Positions 23,507 to 36,193 of a stretch of DNA of 64,000 nucleotides are shown in pieces. The first letter of the stretch is position 1; each line of letters begins with the position of its first letter. This DNA comes from Roseomonas sp. Lineage in GTDB: Bacteria > Pseudomonadota > Alphaproteobacteria > Acetobacterales > Acetobacteraceae. The position numbers and the translations under genes are program-made. The stretch is from the NCBI GenBank assembly GCA_020249775.1, contig JADCFA010000021.1:310001-374000 (forward strand), written 5' to 3'. The notes under the pieces are model-generated. The model was not told the DNA's origin, searched no databases, and saw only the letters and a program-made list of their open reading frames with translations.

Positions 23507-24844
23507 CTACCCCGGCACCCTGATCCGCGCCCGCAGCCCACCCAGGGGGCTGTCTTCCAGAAATACGTCGCCGCCATGCGCGCGGGCAATATCGCGCGCA
23601 ATCGCAAGCCCAAGCCCGGTGCCGCCGCCCGACAGGCTGGTAAAGGGCTTGAAGGCGTCTTCCCGTGCCGCTTCCGGAATACCCGGCCCATCATCATCAA
23701 TCGAAATATCAGCCCAAATGCCATTTTGGCCGCGCGGTTGTTTGGCCAAAATCACCGTCACGCGCGTTGCGTGCTTGCGCGCATTATGCAGCAAATTGCC
23801 AAAACAGCGCCGCATCGCACCGGCGCGGAGTTCCATAAGAAGCGTCTCCGGCCCCTGAAACGGTATCTCCGCGCCACCGCGCGCCTGCTGCGCGACAACA
23901 CCGCGCAGCAAGGCGGCAAGGTCGGTTTCTTCCGGCTGTTCCAGCCCTTCACCGCGCGCGAAAGCAAGATAGACACCTATCAGGCGATCCATTTCCTCAA
24001 CATCTTCCGTCATTGCCGCAGCATCTTCGCGTGCCGCTTCCGGCAGCATGGCCAGCCCCAACCGAAGCCGCGTCAGCGGCGTGCGCAAATCATGGCTGAT
24101 GCCGGCCAGCATTTCCGTCCGGCTATCCACAAAGCGGCGGATGCGTTCTTCCATGCGGTTGAACGCCGTTGCTGCCTGGCGCACTTCGGCAGCACCTTCG
24201 GGCTTCATCGGCCCCACTGTGCGCCCCATGCCAAACGCCTCAGCGGCGGCGGAGATCTTGCGTAGCGCGCGCACCTGGTTGCGCATGAAAATTGCCGCCA
24301 CGATAAACAGCAGCAAGGAAGACCCGACCAGCCAGATCACGAAAAGATAGATCGTGCCGCTGAACAGCCGCTTGCGCGCCACTTCCACGTGCAAGACGCC
24401 ATCGGGCACTTGCACGCGAATGATCACGCTGCGCGGATCGCTTTGCCAATCCGCATCAAAGGGCAGGCGAACACGTTCCTGCATGGCCCTGGCCAAATCC
24501 TCTTCCAGCGGCAGCCAAGGCATCGCGGCGGGGCGCCCAGCTGAAGCGGCAAGCTGCGCACCCGGTTCAAAAGCCAGGGAAAGATCAAGCCGCCAAGCGG
24601 CTTCGCGGAAAATCCAGGTGCGGTCCTGCTCAACGGTTTCGCGTTCCAGCAGGCCAACCACCATCGCGACATCACCCGCAACACCAGCGGCCAGGCGGCG
24701 GGAGATCACATCCAAATGGCTGCCATAGAATAGCTGCAAAGCGATCGCTTGCAGGATCACCAGCGGCACCAGAATGATCAGCAGCGAACGTCCCAGAAGC
24801 CCGCGCGGCACCAGCCAGCGCAAGCCTCGGTTCAGCGGTGTCAC
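23507..24844 (-). CDS. Sensor histidine kinase, EnvZ-like
   Basis: The 445-residue kinase has two membrane segments (about 20-42 and 162-186) around a periplasmic sensor domain, then a HAMP domain with RNQVRALRKISAAAEAFGMG. The phospho-acceptor is in EMLAGISHDLRTPLTRLRL (about residue 250). The ATPase boxes are NLLHNARKHA, DDGPGIPE and GGGTGLGLAIARDIARAHGG. It pairs with the OmpR-type regulator, whose gene overlaps its start by four bases. EnvZ/OmpR homologues respond to osmotic or envelope conditions; the signal here is unknown. Confidence 0.9.
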   Translation of the reverse strand: MTPLNRGLRWLVPRGLLGRSLLIILVPLVILQAIALQLFYGSHLDVISRRLAAGVAGDVAMVVGLLERETVEQDRTWIFREAAWRLDLSLAFEPGAQLAASAGRPAAMPWLPLEEDLARAMQERVRLPFDADWQSDPRSVIIRVQVPDGVLHVEVARKRLFSGTIYLFVIWLVGSSLLLFIVAAIFMRNQVRALRKISAAAEAFGMGRTVGPMKPEGAAEVRQAATAFNRMEERIRRFVDSRTEMLAGISHDLRTPLTRLRLGLAMLPEAAREDAAAMTEDVEEMDRLIGVYLAFARGEGLEQPEETDLAALLRGVVAQQARGGAEIPFQGPETLLMELRAGAMRRCFGNLLHNARKHATRVTVILAKQPRGQNGIWADISIDDDGPGIPEAAREDAFKPFTSLSGGGTGLGLAIARDIARAHGGDVFLEDSPLGGLRARIRVPG

Positions 24845-25548
24845 GGCCCCGGCCTCAAGACATAGCCGCGATGGCGAATGGTCTGAATGAAGCGCGGCTC
24901 CCGCGGGTCTGGTTCCACCTTGCGGCGCAGCCTGGTCACCTGCACATCAATCGCACGTTCGCCGGCATCAGGCGTGCCGAGTGCTTCACCAATATCCTCA
25001 CGGCTCAGGATTTCGCCGGCGCGGCGCGCGAGCGCTTGCAACAAGGCGGCCTCGCCCCCCGTCAGGCGAATAATGCCATCCGGCCCGCGCAATTCCGCGC
25101 GTTCAATATCAAACCAGCGATTGCCGATTTGCATCGGCGCCAGGCTTTGCGGCGCGGCAGCAGCGGGCGCGGCGCGGCGCAGAATGGTGCGAATACGTAG
25201 GGCCAATTCGCGCGGGTCGAATGGCTTGGCAAGGTAATCATCCACGCCCTGTTCCAGCCCCGCGATGCGATCATCCGGCGCGCCACGCGCGGTCAGCATC
25301 AGGATCGGCACTTCCTGCCCTTCGGCACGCAGCGCGGCGGTCAATTCCAGCCCGGTCTCACCGGGCATCATCACATCCAGCACCAAAAGATCAAAGGCCA
25401 TATCCGCCAAGGCGGCGCGGGCGGCGGCGGCATTTTCCGCAGTGCTGACGCGAAAACCTTGTTCGGTCAGAAAGCGCTGCAACAAGGCGCGCAGCCGCGC
25501 ATCATCATCCACCACCAGAATATGCGCGGGATCGTCCTGGCCGTTCAT
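24841..25548 (-). CDS. OmpR-family response regulator
   Basis: The 235-residue protein has a receiver domain (about 9-122) with the acidic pocket VVDDD, the phospho-acceptor Asp in LLVLDVMMPGETG (near residue 56), and the Lys in YLAKPFDPREL. A winged-helix Trans_Reg_C domain follows (about 140-232), with AIDVQVTRLRRKVEPDPREPRFIQTIRHRGYVL shared by the OmpR group across two segments. It is the partner of the kinase downstream. Its start overlaps the MarR gene stop, making a marR-RR-HK operon. Confidence 0.92.
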   Translation of the reverse strand: MNGQDDPAHILVVDDDARLRALLQRFLTEQGFRVSTAENAAAARAALADMAFDLLVLDVMMPGETGLELTAALRAEGQEVPILMLTARGAPDDRIAGLEQGVDDYLAKPFDPRELALRIRTILRRAAPAAAAPQSLAPMQIGNRWFDIERAELRGPDGIIRLTGGEAALLQALARRAGEILSREDIGEALGTPDAGERAIDVQVTRLRRKVEPDPREPRFIQTIRHRGYVLRPGP

Positions 25549-26099
25549 CGCCTGCTGCCCTCAGCCTCTGGCCCTTCCAGCCGCGCCAGGCTCGCTTGCG
25601 CATCTTCGCCCATCAGCCCGCGCATGACACGGCGAAACCCTTCCACCGCCGCGGGGCCTGCTTCGCGATAGGCACGCATGACGGTTTCTCGCTGGCGTTC
25701 AAACAAGCGCCGTTCCAAAGCCATGCCTTTTTCCGTCAGCGTCAGGCGCCTTTGCCGCCGGTCGCTCTCACCTGGTGCCTGCACCACATAGCCATCGCTC
25801 ACCAGCGGTTGCAGCACGCGCCCCAGGCTTTGCTTGGTGATGCCAAGAATGCCGAGCAATTCGCCCACCGTAATCCCAGGCCGCCGCCCGACAAAATGCA
25901 GCACACGGTGATGCGCGCGCCCCATATCAAGCGTGGCCAGGATTTCATCCGCGCCGGCGGTGAAATCGCGATAGCCGAAGAACAGCAAATCCTGGGCAAG
26001 GCGGAGTTCTTCTTCGCGCAGGAACAGCAGATTGCGCCCGGCCGGCATGGCGCGCGCCTCGGCCATTTCCGCGATATTGGTGCTGCCCCGTGTCGGCAT
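25545..26099 (-). CDS. MarR-family transcriptional regulator
   Basis: From the ATG at 26099 the product is 184 residues. The winged helix spans about 65-130: HHRVLHFVGRRPGITVGELLGILGITKQSLGRVLQPLVSDGY (two strides) and the wing GESDRRQRRLTLTEKG with the conserved DRR. It heads an operon with the two-component pair, whose regulator gene overlaps it by four bases. A large inverted repeat in its promoter suggests self-control. An upstream in-frame start at 26153 would run through that repeat and the -10 region, so it is not chosen. Confidence 0.88.
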   Translation of the reverse strand: MPTRGSTNIAEMAEARAMPAGRNLLFLREEELRLAQDLLFFGYRDFTAGADEILATLDMGRAHHRVLHFVGRRPGITVGELLGILGITKQSLGRVLQPLVSDGYVVQAPGESDRRQRRLTLTEKGMALERRLFERQRETVMRAYREAGPAAVEGFRRVMRGLMGEDAQASLARLEGPEAEGSRR

Positions 26100-26109
26100 T
26101 GCCCGTATC

Positions 26110-26153
26110 CCTGTTTGGACAGGATTATTGACGCATAAGCCGCGCCTGTCCAA
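26110..26153 (-). promoter_or_regulatory. MarR-gene promoter with palindromic operator
   Basis: TTGGACAGG (26115-26123) and CCTGTCCAA (26145-26153) form a perfect 9-bp inverted repeat with a 21-base spacer. On the minus strand the right arm contains TTGGAC as a -35 and AATAAT (26124-26129) as a -10, 18 bases apart. The left arm follows the -10 directly and also forms a local CCTGT-TTGG-ACAGG palindrome (26110-26123). Repression by a dimer bound to both arms is inferred. Confidence 0.5.
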
Positions 26154-26237
26154 CCGGAAGGCGCCAAGGCGCTGCGCTTGGCAAGGCAGCGCCCGCCTCT
26201 CTATATGCGCCCCATCATCAGCGCCGGAGAAACCCCC

Positions 26238-27209
26238 ATGATCACGCGCCGCCCCCTATTGGCCGCCGCCTTGCTTGCCGCACCCTCCATCGCCCGCGCC
26301 CAGGGGGAATGGCCGGTGCGCCCGGTGCGCGTGATTGTGCCTTGGCCGCCGGGTGGTTCCACCGATGTGCTGGTGCGCATCTATTGCGAATTGATGCAGC
26401 CGATCCTGGGGCAGAATTTCATCATCGAAAACCGCCCCGGCGCCGGCGGAAACATCGGCATTGATGCCACCGCCAAGGCAACGCCGGATGGCTATACCAT
26501 GGGCATCGCTTCCGTTGGGCATTTGGTGATCAATAACTTTCTCTATGCCCGGCTGCCCTATGATCCGGCGCGGGATCTGCTGCCGGTCGGCATCGCCTGG
26601 GATTTGCCCAATGTGGTCGTGGTATCGTCGCAGCATAACCCAGCGCGCAGCCTCGCGGATTTTACTGCCTGGGTGCGTGCCAAGCGGGGCGGCTTTACCT
26701 ATGGCTCGCCCGGTGTTGGCACCACCGGGCATTTGACCGGCGCGCTTTTCGCGACGCGCGTCCAGGCTGAAGGCACACATGTGCCCTTCCGCGGCGCGGC
26801 GCAGATCATCCCCGCCATGCTGTCGGGTGATCTTGATTCGGCGCTGGATAACCTCGCCTCCTATGTGCCGGTCATTCAGGAAGGGCGCATGCGCGCGCTG
26901 GCGGTCACTTCGGCCACGCGTTGGCCGACCATGCCGGATGTGCCGACCATGGCCGAAGCGGGCGTGCCGGATTTCGTCGTTTCCTCCTGGCAGGGCTTTG
27001 TCTTCCCCGCCGGCACGCCGCGCATTGCGATAGAACGCGTTGGCGCGGCGCTGCGCCGCATTGTCGCCGACCCGGCCGTGAAGGAACGCTTCATCCGTGT
27101 GGGTGCCGAGGCGGTGTGGTCCACCCCGGAAGATATGATCGCCCGCGCGCAGCGCGAACGCCCCATGTGGCAGGAAGCGGTGCGGGTTTCCGGCGCGAGG
27201 CTGGAATAA
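26238..27209 (+). CDS. TctC-type tripartite transporter solute-binding protein
   Basis: The 323-residue protein has a signal peptide beginning MITRRPLLAAALLAAPSIARA and the Bug/TctC family opening WPVRPVRVIVPWPPGGSTDVLVR, with IIENRPGAGGNIG and TPDGYTMG further on. The family binds carboxylates and related solutes in the periplasm. No TctA/TctB membrane genes lie nearby, a common situation for this greatly expanded family in Acetobacteraceae and Burkholderiales. GGAG precedes the ATG at 26238. It is followed after six bases by a phosphatase gene with no obvious functional link. Confidence 0.9.
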   Translation: MITRRPLLAAALLAAPSIARAQGEWPVRPVRVIVPWPPGGSTDVLVRIYCELMQPILGQNFIIENRPGAGGNIGIDATAKATPDGYTMGIASVGHLVINNFLYARLPYDPARDLLPVGIAWDLPNVVVVSSQHNPARSLADFTAWVRAKRGGFTYGSPGVGTTGHLTGALFATRVQAEGTHVPFRGAAQIIPAMLSGDLDSALDNLASYVPVIQEGRMRALAVTSATRWPTMPDVPTMAEAGVPDFVVSSWQGFVFPAGTPRIAIERVGAALRRIVADPAVKERFIRVGAEAVWSTPEDMIARAQRERPMWQEAVRVSGARLE

Positions 27210-27215
27210 CGGCCC

Positions 27216-27860
27216 GTGACCCCCGCCGGCACCTGGGGCAATGCGCTTTTCATAGATCACGCCATCCTGCGCCTGGGCTGGCGGAATTGGGGCGCGGTGG
27301 CGCCGGGGCGGCTTTACCGGTCCAATCACCCGCTGCCTTGGCAATTGCGCCAGGCGGCGCGGCGTCATGGCATCCGCACCCTGATCAATCTGCGTGGCAA
27401 TCGCGCCGATTGTGGCGCCGATGCGCTTAGCCGGGCAGAAGCCGCGCGGCTTGGCCTTGCTCATATAGACGCGCCTTTTGAAAGCCGCGGCGCGCCGCAC
27501 AAGGATCGCATCCTTCGGCTTGCCGGGATTTTCCAGAATATGGCGGAACCGGCACTGATCCACTGCAAATCAGGCGCGGATCGCACCGGGCTTGCCGCCG
27601 GCATTTGGCTTTTGCTGCAAGGCCGCCCTGTGCAGGAAGCGCTGGCCCAGCTTTCGCTCCGCCACGGCCATGTCGCAGCGGCGCGCACCGGGATCCTGGA
27701 TGCTTTCTTCAAAAGCTTCGGCAGCTTTCAGCGCGACAATCCGGGCATCCCCTTCCTGGATTGGGTGCGCGATACCTATTCGGAAGCCGCTCTCAGGGAG
27801 AGTTTTTCGAGCAACCCTTGGGCGGATCGGCTGGTGGACCAAGTGTTGCGGCGTGAATGA
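27216..27860 (+). CDS. Tyrosine/dual-specificity phosphatase family protein
   Basis: The 214-residue protein has the CX5R active site in ALIHCKSGADRTGLAAG (about residues 114-130), preceded by LYRSNHPLPWQLRQAARRHGIRTLINLRG, the usual N-terminal pattern of bacterial PTP-like phosphatases (segments near 30-60). The cysteine nucleophile and arginine are intact. It starts at a GTG six bases after the TctC gene stop, so the two are probably co-transcribed. The target could be a phosphoprotein or a small phosphate ester. No signal peptide is seen, so it acts in the cytoplasm. Confidence 0.82.
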   Translation: MTPAGTWGNALFIDHAILRLGWRNWGAVAPGRLYRSNHPLPWQLRQAARRHGIRTLINLRGNRADCGADALSRAEAARLGLAHIDAPFESRGAPHKDRILRLAGIFQNMAEPALIHCKSGADRTGLAAGIWLLLQGRPVQEALAQLSLRHGHVAAARTGILDAFFKSFGSFQRDNPGIPFLDWVRDTYSEAALRESFSSNPWADRLVDQVLRRE

Positions 27861-28082
27861 GCGGGCTATTTCCAAGCCCGAAAGGCTTAAGCCCATTGGG
27901 GCGTAATGGCCTTTATTTTGCCCTTTTTTGCGAAGCACCAATGCAGTAATTTCAATTATTTATGATGAAATACGCAGAAACAAGGCTTGAATCGCTTTTG
28001 CTATCCGATCATGGGAAAGTGATGCTGGGTTGTTAGGGGCTGTGCAGCGCGCGCGGCTTTCAGCCTGGAATTGAAGGGTGCG

Positions 28083-29033
28083 ATGGACGGTTTTCTTCCG
28101 GCGGAACATGGCAGGCGCAGGACGCTCAAGGCATCCATCGGATGTGTGGGCGATGGTCTGCATACCGGCCGCCGGATGTCCCTGACGCTTCATCCTGCCG
28201 CTGTTGGTGCCGGCATTCAGTTTCGCCGGATTGATCTGGGCCTTGATATCCCGGCCCGCTTTGATTTCGTCACCGATACGCGGCTTTGCACCGCCATTGC
28301 CCATCCGAATGTGCCGGAAGCGCGCATCGGCACCATTGAACACATCATGGCCGCGCTGGCCGGGGCTGGCATTGATGACGCCATTATTGAAGTGGATGGG
28401 CCGGAAATCCCCATTCTGGACGGTTCCTCGGCGCCCTTCCTGTTCCTGATTGACTGCGCCGGCATCGCGACCAGCGCGGCGCCGCGCCAAATGATTGAAG
28501 TGCTGCGCCCGGTTCGCGTGGAAGATGCCCGCGGCGCCTTTGCCGAATTGCGCCCCAATCCCGAAACCGCCTTTGATGCGGCTTTGGATATTGATTTCCC
28601 CAATACCGCCATTGGTCAGCAATCCTTGGCGCTGCGCATCACGCCGGAAAGCTTCCGTGGCGTTTTGGCCGATTCGCGCACCTTCACCCTGGCTGAGGAG
28701 GTGGAGCGGCTGCGCCAAGCCGGCCTCGCCCAAGGTGGCAGCCTGGCTAATGCCGTGGTGGTGGATGGCCAGGCCGTTCTGAACCCTGGCGGGCTGCGCC
28801 ATGCCGATGAATTCGTCCGCCACAAGCTGTTGGATGTGGTGGGAGACCTGGCCTTGGCCGGTGCGCCGCTCCGCGCGCGCTTCACCGGCAGCCGGTCTGG
28901 CCATGCGCTGAATAACCAGCTTCTGCGCAGCCTTTTCGCCGATAGGGCGGCTTGGCGTTGGGTGGGGCCGGCGGCGGCTTCCGGCAATCCTGCCGCGGCC
29001 AGCGGCAAGCAAAAGGCCCCGGCCTTGGTCTGA
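28083..29033 (+). CDS. lpxC: UDP-3-O-acyl-N-acetylglucosamine deacetylase
   Basis: The 316-residue enzyme catalyses the committed step of lipid A synthesis. Zinc ligands are visible in GTIEHIMAALAG (His near residue 83) and the DEFVRHKLLDVVGD helix (His and Asp near 240). ILDGSSAPFLFLI and DSRTFTLAEEVERLR are typical LpxC stretches. The end is Ala/Pro-rich. AAGGG lies five bases before the ATG at 28083; an upstream TTG is less likely. With lptABC, kdsD and the acpXL cluster, most of the lipid A and transport machinery is in this window. Confidence 0.93.
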   Translation: MDGFLPAEHGRRRTLKASIGCVGDGLHTGRRMSLTLHPAAVGAGIQFRRIDLGLDIPARFDFVTDTRLCTAIAHPNVPEARIGTIEHIMAALAGAGIDDAIIEVDGPEIPILDGSSAPFLFLIDCAGIATSAAPRQMIEVLRPVRVEDARGAFAELRPNPETAFDAALDIDFPNTAIGQQSLALRITPESFRGVLADSRTFTLAEEVERLRQAGLAQGGSLANAVVVDGQAVLNPGGLRHADEFVRHKLLDVVGDLALAGAPLRARFTGSRSGHALNNQLLRSLFADRAAWRWVGPAAASGNPAAASGKQKAPALV

Positions 29034-29060
29034 AATCGCCCTCCGCTTTGGGGCGATTTC
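29032..29060 (+). terminator. Hairpin overlapping the lpxC stop
   Basis: A perfect 10-bp stem GAAATCGCCC / GGGCGATTTC (29032-29041 with 29051-29060) starts within the lpxC stop codon. There is no T-run after it. It may slow exit from lpxC or protect the 3' end. Confidence 0.45.
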
Positions 29061-29114
29061 ACCCGCGGCCAATCTGGCCTATATCAACAGTGTCTTTCTG
29101 TTGAACCGGGAATC

Positions 29115-29957
29115 ATGCGCCGCTTCCTACCCATAGCCCTTGTTCTTGCCCTGGCAGCTTGTGGCAATTCAGCCCCAACGCCCAGTACCGGGGCGGACCC
29201 CTCGCTCACGCGTCGCGTGACGGCAAATGCGGCCGATGAGGAACCGCAGGCGCTTTACGCCCTTGGCATGCAGAACCTCCGCCAGCGCAACTACGCCCGC
29301 GCCGTGGAATATTTCGATTCCATCGAGCGTGAGCATCCCTATTCCGCCTGGTCCACCAGCGCCAAGCTGATGGCGGCCTATACGGAATATCTGCGCAACC
29401 GTTACACCGAAGCGATTGGCGCGCTGGATCGCTTCATTCAACTTCACCCAGCGCATCGCGATATCGCTTATGCCTATTACCTGCGCGCGCTGTCGCAATA
29501 TGAACAAATCACCGATGCGCAGCGTGACCAGCGCCAGACCACCATCGCCATCGCATCCTTGCAGGAAGTCATCAACCGCTTCCCCGATAGCGCCTATGCC
29601 CGCGATGCTCGGCTGAAGATTGATCTTGGCCGCGACCATCTGGCCGGCAAGGAAATGACCGTGGGGCGCTTCTATCAGCGCCAGGGCCTGCATCAGGCCG
29701 CCATTGGCCGCTATCGCCGTGTGGTAGAGGATTTCCAGACCACCAATCATGTGCCCGAAGCTTTGCATCGGCTGGTGGAAATCTATTTGAACCTTGGCCT
29801 GCCGGAAGAAGCGCGCCGCAACGCCGCCGTGCTTGGCTATAACTACCCCGGCAGCGAATGGTATGCCGATAGCTATGCGCTGCTGGTAGCCGCCGGCGCC
29901 GAAGCGCGTGGTGAGCGTCCCGGCTTTGTCAGCCGGATGCTGAACAAGATTTTCTGA
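29115..29957 (+). CDS. bamD: Outer membrane assembly lipoprotein BamD
   Basis: The 280-residue product has a lipoprotein signal MRRFLPIALVLALAACGNS (cysteine at 16) and then TPR-like helices: ALYALGMQNLRQRNYARAVEYFD, HPYSAWSTSAKLMAAYTEYL and RNRYTEAIGALDRFIQLHP, the usual first repeats of BamD. The Bam complex folds and inserts outer-membrane beta-barrels. It is followed 18 bases later by recN, an arrangement common in alphaproteobacteria. Confidence 0.93.
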   Translation: MRRFLPIALVLALAACGNSAPTPSTGADPSLTRRVTANAADEEPQALYALGMQNLRQRNYARAVEYFDSIEREHPYSAWSTSAKLMAAYTEYLRNRYTEAIGALDRFIQLHPAHRDIAYAYYLRALSQYEQITDAQRDQRQTTIAIASLQEVINRFPDSAYARDARLKIDLGRDHLAGKEMTVGRFYQRQGLHQAAIGRYRRVVEDFQTTNHVPEALHRLVEIYLNLGLPEEARRNAAVLGYNYPGSEWYADSYALLVAAGAEARGERPGFVSRMLNKIF

Positions 29958-29975
29958 GCCCGGGGCGGCGCGCCG

Positions 29976-33855
<3,880 letters not shown>

Positions 33856-33911
33856 TCCGCGTAGATCGCATGACCGAAGCGGTGAATCAGTCGCCCAAAA
33901 CGAAGTCACAC

Positions 33912-35678
33912 TTAAATCGGCACGCAGGCGGCACGCAGCCAGGTAGCGGTTTCTGTATCCAATAACGGCGCCAACTCGGCCGCGACGCGCGCGTGATAGG
34001 CATTCAGCCAATCGCGCTCAGCCACCGTCAGCAAGGCGGGTTCAATCAAGGTACGATCAAACGGCGCCAGCGTCAGGGTCTCAAACTCCAGAAAGGGTTT
34101 GGCGGCACCAGCAATCTCAGCCTTCTGCACCAGCAACAGGTTTTCCAGCCGGATGCCAAACTCGCCCGTGGCGTAATAGCCCGGCTCATTCGACAAGATC
34201 ATACCCTCAGCCAAGGCCACCACGCGCGCCGCGCGGCTGAAGGCTGCCGGGCCTTCATGCACGGAAAGATAGGAACCAACGCCATGGCCTGTGCCGTGAT
34301 CATAATCCAAACCCGCATCCCATAACGGGCGCCGCGCCAGCGCATCCAAATGCGGGCCGGCGACACCCGCCGGAAAGCGCAAGGTGGCCAGCGCAATATG
34401 GCCCTTCAGCACGCGCGTGACACATTCACGCAAGCGCTGCGGTGGCACACTCGGCCCGGTCCAAAGCGTGCGCGTGATATCCGTGGTGCCATCCAGATAT
34501 TGCCCACCCGAATCGATCAAATAGCATTCATTGGGGTTGATGGCGCGGTGGCTCGCCTCCGTCGCGCGGTAATGCACAATGGCGCCGTTTTCGCCAGCAC
34601 CACTGATCGCCGGGAAGCTTTCCGCCTGGAACAGGGGCACCTCTCGCCGAAACGCCAGCAGTCGCGCAGCGGCGGAGATTTCATTCAAGCCACCCTTCGG
34701 CGCTTCCTCGGCAAACCAGCGCAGAAACCGCGCCATCGCCACCGCGTCACGCTGATGCGCCGCGCGCGCGCCCTGCTGTTCCACTGTATTCTTGCAGGCG
34801 CGCGGCATGCGGCAAGGGTCTTCGCCGGCGCGGATTTCAGCGCCCGCTTCGCGCAGCCAATCGGTGAACCAGGCGGGCGTTGCCTCGCGGTCAATCCTGA
34901 TGCGCTTGCCTTTCAAGGCGCGCAGCGCTGCCGGCATGGCATCGCGCGGTGCGATGGAAACCGCATTGCCCAGATAGGCGCGCGTTTCATGGTCCAGCTT
35001 CGCCGGTTCCATGAATAGAGACACCGCGCCATCCGCGAACAGCAACGCAAAACCAAGCGCCAATGGCGTATGGTCCAAATCGCCACCGCGAATATTCAAC
35101 AACCACGCAATGGAATGCGCATCCGCCAGCACCACCGCATCTTCGCCGGCGGCGCGCAATTCGGCGGCCGCTTCGGCGCGTTTGTCGGGTGATGGCTTGC
35201 CGGCATAGGCAAGCGGATGAGCGCGGGCCGGCGCTTCCGGGGCACGCGGTCGGTCAGGCCAAATCGCATCAATCGGGTTGGATGGCAGGGCACGGAAGGT
35301 CACGCCGGGACGCTTCAGGCGTTCCAGCGCCGGTTCACTATGCAGCCAGGGGTCATAGCCAATCACCAGCCCTTCGGCATGGGCAGCGAGCCATTCGGCT
35401 GGCGGTTCTTCTGTGATGTGGCGGGGTTCCCAATGCGCGACATCAATCTGGTTGCGGATTTGCAGCGTATAGCGACCATCGGAAAACACCGCCGCCTGCC
35501 GCGGCAGCACAATCGCGAGGCCAGCGCTGCCGGTGAAGCCCGTCAGCCAGGCCAGCCTTTCGGCGGAACGCGGCACATATTCCCCAAGATGCTCATCCGC
35601 CCGAGGGATCAGGAAGCCCTGCACCCCCATCCGCGCGAGTTCGGCGCGGAGCGCGCCCAAGCGTTCAGCCCTGTTCAT
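33912..35678 (-). CDS. pepP: Xaa-Pro aminopeptidase (M24B family)
   Basis: The 588-residue product has two creatinase-like N-terminal domains and a C-terminal M24 metallopeptidase domain (about 310-520). Metal ligands can be seen in YLIDSGGQYLDGTTDITRT (two Asp), GLDYDHGTGHGVGSYLSVHEGP (His) and ILSNEPGYYATGEFGIRLEN (Glu), in the canonical order. It removes N-terminal residues ahead of proline in the cytoplasm. AGGTGG lies upstream of the ATG at 35678; a GTG three codons earlier is possible. Size is that of the long APP family. Confidence 0.9.
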   Translation of the reverse strand: MNRAERLGALRAELARMGVQGFLIPRADEHLGEYVPRSAERLAWLTGFTGSAGLAIVLPRQAAVFSDGRYTLQIRNQIDVAHWEPRHITEEPPAEWLAAHAEGLVIGYDPWLHSEPALERLKRPGVTFRALPSNPIDAIWPDRPRAPEAPARAHPLAYAGKPSPDKRAEAAAELRAAGEDAVVLADAHSIAWLLNIRGGDLDHTPLALGFALLFADGAVSLFMEPAKLDHETRAYLGNAVSIAPRDAMPAALRALKGKRIRIDREATPAWFTDWLREAGAEIRAGEDPCRMPRACKNTVEQQGARAAHQRDAVAMARFLRWFAEEAPKGGLNEISAAARLLAFRREVPLFQAESFPAISGAGENGAIVHYRATEASHRAINPNECYLIDSGGQYLDGTTDITRTLWTGPSVPPQRLRECVTRVLKGHIALATLRFPAGVAGPHLDALARRPLWDAGLDYDHGTGHGVGSYLSVHEGPAAFSRAARVVALAEGMILSNEPGYYATGEFGIRLENLLLVQKAEIAGAAKPFLEFETLTLAPFDRTLIEPALLTVAERDWLNAYHARVAAELAPLLDTETATWLRAACVPI

Positions 35679-35731
35679 GAGCACCACCTGACCAATTGTT
35701 TCTCAATTGTTGCATGGCTTTCTGTGGAATC

Positions 35732-35755
35732 ATGCGATGGACGCATGGCTATACT
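35732..35755 (+). promoter_or_regulatory. Inverted repeat and -10-like element before the DUF1127 gene
   Basis: ATGCG-ATGGA-CGCAT (35732-35746) is a perfect 5-bp inverted repeat. TATACT (35750-35755) follows and could be the -10 of the DUF1127 gene, about 100 bases before its start. No good -35 is present, so an activator or an alternative sigma factor could be needed. Confidence 0.3.
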
Positions 35756-35857
35756 GTTGTCTTCGCGCATCACCTGAGCCCCAGAAGCCTCTATATCATC
35801 GCCCATCGGACAGCGATCCTGCCCTATCGGGCGGCGCTCCGCAAAGGAAAGCTAAAC

Positions 35858-36193
35858 ATGAACACGCATTTCGCCAATCTTGAAACCAGCCTCTCGGCCC
35901 GCGCCGCGACGATTGAGGCTATTCACCGCGAAGCCGCCGCCGCCCGCGCCACCGTGCGTAAGCAGACATTCCGCCATGCCTTCAAGATGATCGGGGCAGG
36001 CATCGGCGCCGTGCTGACCGCCATCGCTACCTGGCCGACCCGCCGCGATACCTATAAGGCGCTTGATCAGCTTTCGGACAAGCAGCTTGCCGATATCGGC
36101 TTGGCGCGCGGTGAAATCAGCCGCGTTTTTGAACCGGGCTTCGCGCTGCAGGCCGCCAATGATGGCGCCCTGCCGACGGGCCGGGCCGCCTAA
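35858..36193 (+). CDS. DUF1127 domain protein
   Basis: The 111-residue protein ends in the DUF1127 signature, YKALDQLSDKQLADIGLARGEIS (about residues 66-88, in two blocks). The N-terminal half is Ala/Arg-rich with a hydrophobic patch MIGAGIGAVLTAIATW. DUF1127 proteins are small, basic and frequent in alphaproteobacteria; some bind RNA or influence phosphate and carbon responses. AAAGGAAAG lies upstream of the ATG. Its end overlaps the end of the convergent gene by four bases. Confidence 0.88.
   Translation: MNTHFANLETSLSARAATIEAIHREAAAARATVRKQTFRHAFKMIGAGIGAVLTAIATWPTRRDTYKALDQLSDKQLADIGLARGEISRVFEPGFALQAANDGALPTGRAA

Noticed and set aside
26256-27563. Long minus-strand open frame opposite the TctC and phosphatase genes
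   Set aside because: Arg/Gly/His-rich low-information translation, antisense to genes with clear family motifs.
27960-29072. 370-codon minus-strand frame opposite lpxC
   Set aside because: Antisense to lpxC with its zinc motifs; translation has no family character.
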